In this document: positions 40,418 to 49,315 of the stretch, piece by piece
Layout of the letters: each line of letters begins with the position of its first letter
How positions within the stretch are numbered: the stretch's first letter is position 1
Assembly (NCBI RefSeq): GCF_018448785.1
Contig: NZ_JAHCLU010000003.1
Location: 248,001-312,000 of the forward strand
Direction: 5' to 3'
DNA length: 64,000 bases
Source: Halomonas jincaotanensis
GTDB taxonomy: Bacteria > Pseudomonadota > Gammaproteobacteria > Pseudomonadales > Halomonadaceae
The notes under the pieces: model-generated
Told to the model about the DNA's origin: nothing
Seen by the model: only the letters and a program-made list of their open reading frames with translations
The model's database searches: none
Position numbers and translations under genes: made by a program

Positions 40418-40462
40418 ATACTAAATATTATAACTCAAGTATGACTGAGCTATTCGCTGGGC

Positions 40463-40738
40463 CTTCAGCTTGGCGCCGGAGAGGACTACCAGGAACTCAG
40501 GGCCTCGGTCGGCCTGCACCTGCTGGACTTCGATCTGTTCACGGCCACAGAGGCCGAGCGTCAGCAGACGGTGTGGCGATTCGAGATGCGTGATTAACGT
40601 CAGCCCGAGGTGTCGCTGGGGAACATCCTGCAGATGAACCTGATCGTTCGTACCGAGATGAATGATGCGATGGTCGCGGAGATTGCAGGGCTTGCCATGA
40701 AAGAGGTCGTCAGGCTACGGGCAGAGACTAAGCCCTGA
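40463..40738 (+). pseudogene. Rpn/PD-(D/E)XK nuclease-transposase relic (copy A)
   Basis: The frame reads LGAGEDYQELRASVGLHLL, then FEMRD followed by an in-frame TAA at 40595, then PEVSLGNILQMNLI and MNDAMVAEIAGLAMKEVVRL to a TGA at 40736. These blocks occur in this order in Rpn-family recombination-promoting nucleases, but the N-terminus is missing and a stretch between NLI and EMNDAMVAEI appears deleted. No intact catalytic core remains. Confidence 0.65.
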
Positions 40739-40741
40739 TCT

Positions 40742-40975
40742 GTGCGTTGCCTACGTAACACCGGAAAGGAAGTGGTCCAATTGGACGATGAGGCGTTTCT
40801 GGCGTTACGCAGAGCTCAGGCGCTGTTCATCGCCTACGCGGTGAACCTGTTTCTCCCCCAGACCCACCTGCTGTCCCGCTTGGCACGGCTGAACCCCGGT
40901 AGCGTGGCCGCCCCGGAGAACCTGGATAGTTTCTTTGATAGCGACGAGGACTTGAGCTTTGATTTCGATGATTAA
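40742..40975 (+). CDS. Hypothetical protein, uncertain
   Basis: A 77-residue frame from a GTG with a hydrophobic middle (QALFIAYAVNLFLPQTHLLSRL) and a very acidic end (SFFDSDEDLSFDFDD). I do not recognise it. It lies among relics, directly after the Rpn fragment, and could itself be a fragment. No clear Shine-Dalgarno sequence is seen. Confidence 0.3.
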   Translation: MRCLRNTGKEVVQLDDEAFLALRRAQALFIAYAVNLFLPQTHLLSRLARLNPGSVAAPENLDSFFDSDEDLSFDFDD

Positions 40976-41042
40976 GTTGAGCGCAGTGATATTGATGGCC
41001 GCCATACTGGGCGGGTGCGTGCCGTTCGTGCCGATTATTTGA
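40968..41042 (+). CDS. Very small lipoprotein candidate (24 residues)
   Basis: MIKLSAVILMAAILGGCVPF followed by VPII and TGA. It has a positively charged start, a hydrophobic stretch and a lipobox (ILGGC, Cys at 17), leaving a 7-residue mature peptide. This resembles entericidin-like or other tiny lipoproteins. It overlaps the end of the preceding hypothetical frame, and a Shine-Dalgarno sequence at normal spacing is lacking, so it may not be expressed. Confidence 0.4.
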   Translation: MIKLSAVILMAAILGGCVPFVPII

Positions 41043-41137
41043 CGGCAGGTTGGCTTAACGGAGTGTAGCCCACGGAAGCCAGGGGGCGCTGTGCTATGCC
41101 GAAGTCCATCATGGGCGGCTTCCAAGAGGTAAGTTCA

Positions 41138-41368
41138 ATGCAGCTTGAAGAACTCATTGCTAAGGTCAGCCGACTGCCGACCTTCCGTCAGCAGGAGGTC
41201 ATGGATTTCGTGGCGTTTCTGGAACAACGTCATGGCGATTCAGCGCAAGCTGAGCAGGCCGATTGGTCAGAGCAACAGTTTCGTGCCATGAGTGTCGAGC
41301 AAGCCATGCGTGGGCTGGACGACGAGCCGGAGATCTACTCCGAAGACGATCTCATGGAACGCTGGTAA
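41138..41368 (+). CDS. DUF2281-family antitoxin (copy 1)
   Basis: The 76-residue protein matches DUF2281 antitoxins: MQLEELIAKVSRLPTFRQQE then VMDFVAFLEQRH, the conserved LP..QEV.DFV.FL pattern, and an acidic tail (EPEIYSEDDLMERW) likely to bind the toxin. The start follows AGAGGT with good spacing. It overlaps a disrupted PemK-like toxin frame by 1 bp (TAATG). Confidence 0.75.
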   Translation: MQLEELIAKVSRLPTFRQQEVMDFVAFLEQRHGDSAQAEQADWSEQQFRAMSVEQAMRGLDDEPEIYSEDDLMERW

Positions 41369-41629
41369 TGAAGCGTGCCGGCCCGCTTGCGCTGATGCCG
41401 TTTCTCTATACCGATCTAACGCATAGCAAGAAGCGGCCGGTACTCCTGCTACGTCATCTTGATCATTTCCATGATGACTGGGCTCAAGGTGACCAGCGTA
41501 TTCCGACTTTCTCGTTTGTCGGTGCTTGATGGTTCACTGCTGCTGGGTCGGATGGGATCGGTGTCCGAGGCCAGGTTATACGATCTAAGACATCGGTTGG
41601 GTCACTGGATAACGTGCAAGGACGAGTAA
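41368..41629 (+). pseudogene. PemK/MazF-like toxin pseudogene (copy 1), frameshifted and internally deleted
   Basis: The first frame gives LALMPFLYTDLTHSKKRPVL, the PemK/MazF N-terminal core, and fails after HFHDDW (stop at 41527-41529). The neighbouring frame then gives VTSVFRLSRLSVLDGSLLLG and a helix to TAA at 41627, which is the PemK C-terminal pattern. The middle strand region is missing. The toxin is therefore inactive while its antitoxin is intact. Confidence 0.7.
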
Positions 41630-41782
41630 CGAGAATTCTTGCTGGGCAATCTGTTGGACTGGCTCAAGGCCCCAGAGGATACGGGGCTGCGACGAGCGTT
41701 CGGAGTGGATGTGGTGAGCGTGGCGGTGCTCGCCGACACCCGCGAGAGCTTTCGGCCCACTACATCGCCTCACGGCTACTGA
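41630..41782 (+). pseudogene. Rpn-family fragment (copy B, C-terminal piece)
   Basis: The frame reads EFLLGNLLDWLKAPEDTGLR then RAFGV, a block seen in another subfamily of Rpn-type putative transposases, then drifts into unrelated sequence until TGA at 41780. It begins right after the toxin pseudogene. Only this short piece is recognisable. Confidence 0.45.
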
Positions 41783-42257
41783 CCGGCAGCGCGTTGATGA
41801 CCTGCGCCAGGACGGCTTCATCGCCACGGTGGGTGGGCTTGTCATCGCGGCGGCGTAGTTTCTCTAACCGACCCTGGGCATTCGGGATGAACGACACGGA
41901 CGGAGATCCATCCCTTAAGATTGAGCATCAGGGGCCGAGCGGAGCGGTGAGGTTCTACCGAACTCCGAGGCTCCGTCTAGGCCTACGGCACTGGGTCATG
42001 CTTAGCGTCCGCCCACCGATCCATGAACAACCCTTCCGAGTTCCAGGCTACCTGTCCAATTATCGGTACACGGATGAAGACATCGCCTATCACCAGCCTG
42101 ATGATAATGCTACATACACGTGCTTCGATTCCCCAGCGTTCCAGTTTCAGCCACATTGGTGCATCTCCTGGTCTGTCTATTGTTGGTTTGCTTGGGCTTC
42201 TCTTGCCACACAGTGAGGATTCTACATCTTATGGCTGAAGAATTTCATGTTATTGAA
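41783..42257 (+). other. Decayed intergenic region without a supported gene
   Basis: Several short frames run on both strands, but none has a plausible start together with family resemblance. The stretch lies between an Rpn fragment and an IS3 relic and is probably degraded mobile DNA. I see no tRNA, promoter or repeat that I can support. Confidence 0.5.
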
Positions 42258-42461
42258 TTAGCCAATCGAGTAATCGATCGGGGGCAGACTCTCAAAACCC
42301 TTACGCCATGCAGGCGAATAAGCGCATGCCTTGCGTGAATACTGTTGAGCGTCCGCGACCGCGCTGACGCCTACGCGGTCGGCGAGAGCCAGTGCCTAAG
42401 CCTTGTGGTCTTGGGAGTGGCGGGGACGGGTCTTCTTCGTTGAAGGTGCTTGCCTTGCCAT
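42258..42461 (-). pseudogene. IS3-family orfA (transposase helix-turn-helix) relic
   Basis: Reading leftward from an ATG with GAGGTG upstream: MARQAPSTKKTRPRHSQDHK, one more codon, an in-frame TAG (42396-42398), then ALALADRVGVSAVADA. The next part fits the expected helix only in another frame, then the frame ends in TAA. This is the start of an IS3-type OrfA. No orfB, terminal inverted repeats or target duplication were found, so only this piece remains. Confidence 0.6.
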
Positions 42462-42607
42462 GTTTCACCTCGTCTCAGTGTACTGCCTTGACGAGGTGTC
42501 CACTGCTGCCGGGCAAGATTACGAACGCCTTGCTCCAGGCCCCGGCGCCTTGTCAATAGCCCATCCGCGGGGTACAGACCAATGAATTGCTAACAGCACC
42601 GTCAGAA

Positions 42608-42636
42608 TGGATACCGACGGCGCGTTTCCGTAGAAT
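42608..42636 (+). promoter_or_regulatory. Putative promoter upstream of the ops element
   Basis: TGGATA (42608-42613) and TAGAAT (42631-42636) are spaced by 17 bp and match the sigma-70 boxes at 4/6 and 5/6. Transcription from here would place the ops sequence about 80 nt into the leader, as RfaH control requires. The match is modest. Confidence 0.35.
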
Positions 42637-42724
42637 ACCCCGTCATCAAACGATACCGGCATCGAACTCAATCGTTGGCGGTATGCTCGATAGAGGGCAA
42701 GGGAATGCGCCCGGACAATCCCCG

Positions 42725-42737
42725 GGCGGTAGCGTGC
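42725..42737 (+). promoter_or_regulatory. ops (RfaH recruitment) element
   Basis: GGCGGTAGCGTGC contains the complete 8-bp ops core GGCGGTAG and the following CGTG found in enterobacterial JUMPstart leaders. It lies on the plus strand in a non-coding leader, 213 bp before the SLC13 gene and in the orientation of the sulfate and polysaccharide genes. At ops, RNA polymerase pauses and RfaH loads, allowing long polysaccharide operons to be read through. No rfaH gene lies in the window. Confidence 0.7.
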
Positions 42738-42949
42738 CTAAAGCGCTATAATGTTGTACTTCCCGTGTGTTTTGTTTCATCTTTGTATAGAATTTTGCCA
42801 TATTCGTTTTAATGCATTGGCTGAGCCAAGATTGAGAAACGATATTTTGTTTCTTTAGAATAAGTCAATTTTTTAATCCATCTATCGTTTGATTTTTCGT
42901 AATTTAACGATTGCCAAGCAAATGTATAACAAAGAGTTTTTTGACTTCA

Positions 42950-44716
42950 ATGGAGCTAGCGGCCTATCTAACCTTGGCAGTCGTGGTGGCGGTGCTCCTG
43001 ACGTTGGCCTTCACGCGCATCGCCCCGGACGTGATCGTGATGGCGGCGCTGGCGTTTCTGGTAGTGTCCGGCATTCTCTCCCCTGGCGAGGCCCTGGTAG
43101 GCTTCTCCAACCCGGGCGTCATGACGATTGCCGTACTTTATGCAGTGGCGGCGGGCCTGAAGGAAACCGGCGCGATTCAATGGATCGCCCATCGCCTGCT
43201 CGGTCAGCCGCAAAAGCTGAAGTACGCCCAGCTGCGGGTGTTACTGCCGGCCTCCGGGCTGAGTGCGTTCATGAACAACACCACGGTGGTGGCGATGTTC
43301 ATTCCCGCCGTTCAGGAGTGGGCCGGGCGCCTCAAGCTGCCGCCTTCCAAGCTGCTGCTGCCGCTCAGTTATGCCGCCATCATGGGCGGCACCTGCACCC
43401 TCATCGGCACCAGCACCAATCTGGTGATAAACGGCCTGCTGCAAAGCGAAAAGGGCATCAGCCTGACGATGTTTTCATTGGCCTGGATAGGGGCGCCCAT
43501 CGTGTTGGTCGGGGGCGGTTTTCTTTATCTGTTCGCCGACCGGTTGCTGCCGAACCGCCAGGGAGTGCTGGAACAACTCGAGCAGGCCCGGGAATATGCG
43601 GTGGAGGTGATCGTCGATGACAAGGGGCCGCTGGTAGGCAAAACCATTGCCGGTGCCGGGCTTCGTAGCCTGAGCCATGGCTATCTGGCCGATATCGAGC
43701 GTCAGGGCCGGTTGCTGACCGCGGTGCCTCCCGATACGCAGCTCCAGGCCGGCGACATCCTGGTGTTCATCGGCGCTCCCGAGTGTGCCCGCGAGCTTCG
43801 GCGCATTCATGGCCTTAAGCCCGCGGGGGGCGATGTACACAAGCTGGATATCGCCCATCATCGACGGTGCCTGGTGGAGGCGGTGATCGGCCCGGACTTC
43901 GGTGGCCTGAATCAGACGGTACGCGAATCGCGCTTTCGCTCCCGCTACCAGGCGGTGATCATTTCGATTTCCCGTCATGGCAAGCGCCTGCCCGGCAAGC
44001 TAGGCGCGATCCGCCTGCAGGTGGGCGATACGTTATTGCTCGAGACAGCCCAGGACTTCGTCGACCAGTATCGCTACCGCAAGGATTTCCTGTTGGTCAG
44101 CGGGCTGAACGACTCGACACCGCCGGATTTTCGCAAGGCACCCCTGGCACTGGGTATTCTCGGCGCCATGGTCGTCGCCAGCGCCACCGGCCTGCTCAGC
44201 ATTCTCGAGGCGGCCCTGCTCGCCGGTGGCACCATGCTGGTGACGCGCTGCGTGCCGGCCAGCAAGGCCCGGCGCTATGTGGATCTTTCCGTGCTGGTCG
44301 TGATCGCCGCCTCCTTTGCGCTGGGGGCCGCCATGACCAAGACCGGCGCCGCGGCGCAGATCGCCCAATGGCTGCTGCTGATCGACGGTCTGGCGCCCTG
44401 GGCGGCACTGGCACTGGTCTACCTGATGACGGTGGTCTTCACCGAGCTGATTACCAACAACGCCGCGGCGGTACTGATGTTCCCCATCGCCGTCGCCGTA
44501 GCTGAACAGCTGGGTGTCGATTTTCTGCCCTTTGTCATTGCCGTCATGTTCGCGGCCTCGGCCAGCTTCATGACCCCGCTGGGCTATCAGACCAACCTGA
44601 TGGTCCTGGGTCCCGGGGGGTACCGTTTTACCGACTATCTGCGCCTCGGCGCCCCATTAAGCCTGCTGGTGGGTGGCACGGCGATCGGCTTGATCCCGCT
44701 GGTGTGGCCTTTCTGA
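42950..44716 (+). CDS. SLC13-family permease with TrkA-C domains, probable sulfate importer
   Basis: The 588-residue protein has two blocks of membrane segments (about 3-205 and 405-588) around two TrkA_C/RCK_C domains (about 215-300 and 310-395). Permease motifs include AFMNNTTVVAMFIP (near residue 105) and LITNNAAAVLMFPI (near 505), the paired SNT-type motifs of DASS/SLC13 carriers. Proteins of this layout next to cys genes are generally sulfate transporters. MELAAYL was chosen as the start because the upstream extension is polar and AT-rich. cysQ follows after 27 bp. Confidence 0.87.
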   Translation: MELAAYLTLAVVVAVLLTLAFTRIAPDVIVMAALAFLVVSGILSPGEALVGFSNPGVMTIAVLYAVAAGLKETGAIQWIAHRLLGQPQKLKYAQLRVLLPASGLSAFMNNTTVVAMFIPAVQEWAGRLKLPPSKLLLPLSYAAIMGGTCTLIGTSTNLVINGLLQSEKGISLTMFSLAWIGAPIVLVGGGFLYLFADRLLPNRQGVLEQLEQAREYAVEVIVDDKGPLVGKTIAGAGLRSLSHGYLADIERQGRLLTAVPPDTQLQAGDILVFIGAPECARELRRIHGLKPAGGDVHKLDIAHHRRCLVEAVIGPDFGGLNQTVRESRFRSRYQAVIISISRHGKRLPGKLGAIRLQVGDTLLLETAQDFVDQYRYRKDFLLVSGLNDSTPPDFRKAPLALGILGAMVVASATGLLSILEAALLAGGTMLVTRCVPASKARRYVDLSVLVVIAASFALGAAMTKTGAAAQIAQWLLLIDGLAPWAALALVYLMTVVFTELITNNAAAVLMFPIAVAVAEQLGVDFLPFVIAVMFAASASFMTPLGYQTNLMVLGPGGYRFTDYLRLGAPLSLLVGGTAIGLIPLVWPF

Positions 44717-44743
44717 GGGTGAATTTTTCTGCAAGGAGCTGTT

Positions 44744-45586
44744 TTGACGCGATTAGCGACAGATGACCCAGTGACAGATGACATGGCGACGCGCCTGCTC
44801 GAGGGCGTACACGCCGCGGGGCGCGAGGTGCTGGCGATTTACCAGCGTGACTTCACGGTGGAAACCAAGGCCGACCAGAGCCCGCTGACCGAGGCGGACA
44901 TGGCCGCCCACCACGCCCTGGTCGCGCTGCTGGAGAGCGTCTCGCCAGGGGTGCCGATCCTCTCCGAAGAGTCCGGCGAGATCCCCTTCGCCACCCGCCA
45001 GGCGTGGTCGCGCTACTGGCTGATCGACCCGCTGGACGGCACCAAGGAGTTCATCGGCAAGAACGGTGAGTTCACCCTCAACGTCGCGCTGATCGAGGAC
45101 GGCGTGCCGGTGTTCGGCATCGTCCATGCCCCGGTGCTCGAGACCACCTGGGTCGGCCAGCTCGGCCAGGGCGCCTTCAAGCACAAGGGCGGCGAGACGA
45201 CCCCGATCCGCGTGCGCGCGCTGCCCGACCCCACCGAGACGCCCTGGCAGATAGTCGGCAGCCGCCGCCATGGCGCCGAGACCTTCGATGCCTTCTGTTC
45301 GCGGTTGCCGGCGCATGAATGCGTGTCGATGGGCAGCTCGCTCAAGCTGTGCCTGGTCGCCGAAGGCGAGGCGGATCTTTACCCGCGCCTCGCGCCCACC
45401 TGCGAATGGGACACCGCCGCCGCCCAGGCCGTGGTCACCGCCGCCGGCGGCGAGGTGCTCGACGCCGAGACCCTCGAGCCGCTGCGGTGCAACCAGCAGG
45501 ACAGCGTACTCAACCCGTTCTTCATCGTCGCCGGGCAACGCGACCCTCGGTGGGTCGAAGCCTTAAGCACGGCGCTACGCGCCTGA
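44744..45586 (+). CDS. cysQ: 3'(2'),5'-bisphosphate nucleotidase CysQ
   Basis: Hydrolyses PAP (3'-phosphoadenosine 5'-phosphate), the by-product of PAPS reduction or sulfotransfer, to AMP. The 280-residue inositol-monophosphatase-like protein has ILSEESGEIP (near residue 71), the metal site WLIDPLDGTKEFI (near 93) and CEWDTAAAQAVVTAAGG (near 220). TTG is taken as the start because AAGGAG lies 6 bp upstream; ATG at 44780 is a shorter alternative. Confidence 0.93.
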   Translation: MTRLATDDPVTDDMATRLLEGVHAAGREVLAIYQRDFTVETKADQSPLTEADMAAHHALVALLESVSPGVPILSEESGEIPFATRQAWSRYWLIDPLDGTKEFIGKNGEFTLNVALIEDGVPVFGIVHAPVLETTWVGQLGQGAFKHKGGETTPIRVRALPDPTETPWQIVGSRRHGAETFDAFCSRLPAHECVSMGSSLKLCLVAEGEADLYPRLAPTCEWDTAAAQAVVTAAGGEVLDAETLEPLRCNQQDSVLNPFFIVAGQRDPRWVEALSTALRA

Positions 45587-45738
45587 AGCGGTAAGCTGTA
45601 AGAAATCCCCTTACGGCACCAAGCACACTTGCTATGGTTTAATCTAAGAAGGGTAGTGCTCTATGAAGAAAACCGTTGTATCGCGGCTGACCATATCGAT
45701 ATTGATGCGGGCGCCCTTGCTAACGAGGTGCATAGAAC

Positions 45739-45942
45739 ATGAATACCACTGAAAAGATTACCAACAATATCAACCGACTCCCCGAATCACTTCAGGAAGA
45801 AGTGTTGGACTTTACTTATTTTCTGATACAGAAAGCGGAAAGAAGTGAGCTAAAACGTCTTTCTCAGGCCCAAATAACGAGTATGGAAAAGCTATGGGAC
45901 AATGACGAAGATGAGGTTTGGAATGATGTACCAGTCCGGTGA
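45739..45942 (+). CDS. DUF2281-family antitoxin (copy 2)
   Basis: The 67-residue protein shows the pattern INRLPESLQEEVLDFTYFLI and a charged C-terminus (MEKLWDNDEDEVWND), as in copy 1 at 41138, but it is diverged and AT-richer. Its end overlaps the PemK-like toxin gene by 20 bp. It lies between cysQ and cysD. Confidence 0.75.
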   Translation: MNTTEKITNNINRLPESLQEEVLDFTYFLIQKAERSELKRLSQAQITSMEKLWDNDEDEVWNDVPVR

Positions 45943-46252
45943 TGTCGTTCTCATCCCTTTCCCATTTTCTGATTTGAAAGCGACGAAGAAAAGGCCTGTA
46001 CTCGTCTTCACGTCTGCTGATAGCCATGGCGATATGGTTTGTTTGGCTATTACTTCAAGATCAAATCATCAACAATCAGTGCCTATTTACGGCGACAGTT
46101 TCAGTGATGGCGTGCTTCCCAAATAAAGCTGGGTCAGATATGGAAAGGTTTATACACTGAATGAATCGGTCGTGGTCGGCCAGTTTGGTGTTTTGAAAAA
46201 AGATATTTTTGACAATATATGCGCTAGTTTTTGCCAATATTTTTCCTGCTGA
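45923..46252 (+). pseudogene. PemK/MazF-family toxin with one in-frame stop (copy 2)
   Basis: The frame MMYQSGDVVLIPFPFSDLKA then TKKRPVLVFTS is a typical MazF/PemK N-terminus. It continues to GVLPK, meets TAA at 46124-46126, and then in the same frame reads SWVRYGKVYTLNESVVVGQF and a helix to TGA at 46250. The part after the stop is the expected C-terminus, so a single nonsense change (possibly CAA to TAA) separates a full-length toxin of about 109 residues into a 67-residue fragment. Its antitoxin is intact. Confidence 0.8.
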
Positions 46253-46337
46253 TTACATCATCGCCACTGTTAAGCTTCCAGTGTATGGCTTACCGCGACC
46301 CCCCGTTATCCTGACTCCTGAACTTCCCGGATATCCT

Positions 46338-47255
46338 ATGACCGAGATCACCCCCGAACGCGCGACCCACCTCAAGCAGCTCGAGGCCGAGTCGATCCAT
46401 ATCATCCGCGAGGTCGCCGCCGAGTTCGCCAATCCGGTGATGATGTACTCCATCGGCAAGGACTCCTCGGTGATGCTGCATCTGGCGCGCAAGGCCTTCT
46501 ACCCCGGTGTGCCGCCGTTCCCGCTGATGCACGTCAACACCACCTGGAAGTTTCGCGAGATGATCGCCTTTCGCGATGCGATGGCCGCCGACTCCGGGAT
46601 GGAGCTGATCGAGCACATCAACGAAGAGGGCCGCGCGGCCAACATCAACCCCTTCGATCACGGCAGCTCGAAATACACCGACATCATGAAAACCGCCTCG
46701 CTCAAGCAGGCGCTCGACAAGTACGGCTTCGATGCCGCCTTCGGCGGCGCGCGGCGCGACGAAGAAGCCAGCCGCGCCAAGGAGCGGGTGTTCTCGTTTC
46801 GTGACAAGCACCACCGCTGGGACCCCAAGAGCCAGCGCCCGGAGCTGTGGAACGTCTACAACGCAAAGGTCAACAAGGGCGAATCGATCCGTGTGTTCCC
46901 GCTCTCCAACTGGACCGAGCTGGACATCTGGCAGTACATCTATCTGGAATCGATTCCTCTCGTGCCGCTTTACTACGCCGCCCCCCGCCCGGTAGTCGAG
47001 CGCGACGGCATGCTGATCATGGTCGATGACGAGCGCCTGCCGCTCGAACCTGGCGAGGTCCCCGAAGAGAAGTGGGTACGTTTCCGCACCCTCGGCTGCT
47101 ATCCGCTGACTGGCGCGGTGGAATCCCACGCCGCCACGCTGCCCGAGATCATCCAGGAGATGCTGCTGACCAAGACCAGCGAGCGCAGCGGCCGCGCCAT
47201 CGACCATGATCAAGCCGGCTCGATGGAAAAGAAGAAGCGCGAAGGTTATTTCTAA
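46338..47255 (+). CDS. cysD: Sulfate adenylyltransferase subunit 2
   Basis: Catalytic subunit of ATP sulfurylase, forming APS from ATP and sulfate with CysN. The 305-residue PP-loop protein has [19 protein letters not shown] (near residue 35), [16 protein letters not shown] (near 135) and a C-terminal [35 protein letters not shown] is the family start; the open frame upstream overlaps the toxin pseudogene. cysNC follows after 12 bp. Confidence 0.95.
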   Translation: MTEITPERATHLKQLEAESIHIIREVAAEFANPVMMYSIGKDSSVMLHLARKAFYPGVPPFPLMHVNTTWKFREMIAFRDAMAADSGMELIEHINEEGRAANINPFDHGSSKYTDIMKTASLKQALDKYGFDAAFGGARRDEEASRAKERVFSFRDKHHRWDPKSQRPELWNVYNAKVNKGESIRVFPLSNWTELDIWQYIYLESIPLVPLYYAAPRPVVERDGMLIMVDDERLPLEPGEVPEEKWVRFRTLGCYPLTGAVESHAATLPEIIQEMLLTKTSERSGRAIDHDQAGSMEKKKREGYF

Positions 47256-47267
47256 GGGAGCGGGACC

Positions 47268-49196
47268 ATGTCACACCAGTCAAGTTTGATCGCCGACGAC
47301 ATCGAAGCCTACCTGCACGAGCACGAGAACAAGGACCTGCTGCGCTTCATCACCTGCGGCAGCGTCGACGACGGCAAGTCGACGCTGATCGGGCGCTTGT
47401 TGCACGACTCCAAGATGATCTACGAGGATCAGTTGGCGGCGATCACCCAGGCGTCCAAGACCAGCGGAACCACAGGCGACGAGGTCGATCTCGCCTTGCT
47501 GGTCGATGGCCTGCAGTCCGAGCGCGAGCAGGGCATCACCATCGATGTCGCCTACCGCTATTTCTCGACCGACAAGCGCAAGTTCATCATCGCCGACACC
47601 CCGGGCCACGAGCAGTACACCCGCAACATGGCCACCGGCGCCTCGACGGCGAGCCTCGCAATCATCCTCATCGACGCCCGCCACGGCGTGCAGACCCAGA
47701 CCCGCCGGCACAGCTTCATCGCCGACCTGCTGGGCATCCAGCACCTGGTGGTGGCGATCAACAAGATGGATCTGGTCGAGTACTCCCAGGCGCGCTATGA
47801 CGAGATCGTCACCGAGTACCAGGCCGTCGCCGACAAGCTCAATGCCCGCGACATTCGCTTCGTGCCGATGTCGGCGCTGAAGGGCGACAACGTGGTCAAC
47901 CGCAGCGAGACCATGGACTGGTACCGCGTCGACGGCCAGCCAGGCCCGGCGCTGCTCGAACTGCTCGAGACGGTCGAGGTGACACACGACCGCAACCTGC
48001 GCGACCTGCGCCTGCCGGTGCAGTACGTCAACCGGCCCAATCTCGACTTCCGCGGCTACGCCGGCACCCTGGCCGCCGGCATCCTGCACCCCGGCCAGGC
48101 GGTGCGCGCGCTACCCTCGGGCAAGACCTCGACGGTCGAGCGGCTGGTCACCTTCGACGGCGATCTCGACGTCGCCTACCCCGGCCAGGCGATCACCGTG
48201 ACGCTGAGCGATCAGATCGACATCTCGCGCGGCGACTGGCTGGTCGCCGCGGACGACCCCGTGCCGCTGGCCGCCAGCTTCGAGGCCGACATCGTCTGGA
48301 TGCACGAGACCGCGCTGGAGCCCGGCAAGCTCTATGACCTCAAGCTTGCCACCCGCGACATCGCCGGCAAGGTCACCGCCATCGACTACCAGATCGACGT
48401 CAATATCCTCGAGCAGCGCCACGCCGACCATCTCGACCTCAACACCATCGCCCGCTGCCGCGTCGAGCTGACCGCCCCCGTACCCATCGACGACTATCGC
48501 GCGAGCCCCGGCACCGGCAGCTTCATCCTCATCGACCGGCTCAACAACCTCACCGTCGGCGCCGGGATGATCCACCAGCCTTTCGACAGCGAGCTGCCCT
48601 ACGAATACCGCGACAACGACAGCAAGGCCAACGTGGTGTGGAACCGCACCAGCGTCACCCAGGCCATGCGCGAGCAGCTCAACGGCCACGCCGGCAAGTG
48701 CGTATGGTTCACCGGCTACTCCGGCTCCGGCAAGTCGACACTCGCCAACGCCCTGGAAGTCGAGCTCAACCGCCGCGGCTATCACACCATGCTGCTCGAC
48801 GGCGACAACGTGCGCCACGGCCTGTGCAAGGACCTGGGCATGAACGAAATCGACCGCGGCGAGAATATCCGCCGGGTCGGCGAAGTCGCCCGGCTGTTCG
48901 CCGAGGCCGGGATCATCGTCATCACCGCCTTCATCTCGCCGTTTCGCGCCGACCGTGACGCCGCCCGCAAGCTGTTCGACGAGCACGATTTCGTCGAGGT
49001 ACATGTCGACACCCCGCTGGACGTCTGCGAGCGCCGCGACCCCAAGGGCCTCTACCAGAAGGCCCGCGACGGCAAGCTTCAGGACTTCACCGGCATCAAC
49101 AGCCCGTATGAAGTGCCGAAAGCGGCCGAGCTCACGGTCAATACCGAAGAACTCAGCCACCAGGACATCATCAGTCGGTTGTTGAAGGTTCTGTAA
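47268..49196 (+). CDS. cysNC: Bifunctional sulfate adenylyltransferase subunit 1 / APS kinase
   Basis: The 642-residue fusion has an N-terminal CysN GTPase ([15 protein letters not shown] near residue 31, [12 protein letters not shown] near 109, NKMD near 164) with EF-Tu-like beta domains, and a C-terminal CysC kinase (from about residue 462; [45 protein letters not shown]). With CysD it converts sulfate to PAPS. The fusion resembles NodQ-type enzymes that feed sulfotransferases, though it also serves assimilation. It ends just before an Rpn relic. Confidence 0.95.
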   Translation: MSHQSSLIADDIEAYLHEHENKDLLRFITCGSVDDGKSTLIGRLLHDSKMIYEDQLAAITQASKTSGTTGDEVDLALLVDGLQSEREQGITIDVAYRYFSTDKRKFIIADTPGHEQYTRNMATGASTASLAIILIDARHGVQTQTRRHSFIADLLGIQHLVVAINKMDLVEYSQARYDEIVTEYQAVADKLNARDIRFVPMSALKGDNVVNRSETMDWYRVDGQPGPALLELLETVEVTHDRNLRDLRLPVQYVNRPNLDFRGYAGTLAAGILHPGQAVRALPSGKTSTVERLVTFDGDLDVAYPGQAITVTLSDQIDISRGDWLVAADDPVPLAASFEADIVWMHETALEPGKLYDLKLATRDIAGKVTAIDYQIDVNILEQRHADHLDLNTIARCRVELTAPVPIDDYRASPGTGSFILIDRLNNLTVGAGMIHQPFDSELPYEYRDNDSKANVVWNRTSVTQAMREQLNGHAGKCVWFTGYSGSGKSTLANALEVELNRRGYHTMLLDGDNVRHGLCKDLGMNEIDRGENIRRVGEVARLFAEAGIIVITAFISPFRADRDAARKLFDEHDFVEVHVDTPLDVCERRDPKGLYQKARDGKLQDFTGINSPYEVPKAAELTVNTEELSHQDIISRLLKVL

Positions 49197-49315
49197 GATA
49201 TGAAATCGCCGCACCCTTGGGGCCAGACCCCAGGGGGCTACGGCCTGGCAGCAGGGTGGCACCTGCCCTGACGGAGTGTGAGGACCAACCCATCTTTCAG
49301 CAGGGACCAAGCGCC

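Noticed and set aside
40441..40593. Small frames around MTELFAG
   Set aside because: They overlap the Rpn relic in another frame and show no motif or start signal.
41614..42216. A 200-codon plus-strand open frame
   Set aside because: It runs through the toxin and Rpn relics in a different frame, has no Shine-Dalgarno sequence and shows no motif.
42747..42752. TATAAT as the promoter of the SLC13 gene
   Set aside because: No acceptable -35 lies at 16-18 bp, and starting here would leave the ops element untranscribed. A better pair lies at 42608-42636.
46124..46126. Programmed readthrough or recoding in the PemK-like toxin
   Set aside because: The codon is TAA, the least leaky stop and not a selenocysteine or pyrrolysine codon, and no recoding structure is obvious. 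A nonsense mutation is simpler.
48111..49310. A 399-codon open frame on the minus strand
   Set aside because: Antisense shadow of cysNC with a Val/Ala/Asp-rich composition and no motif.
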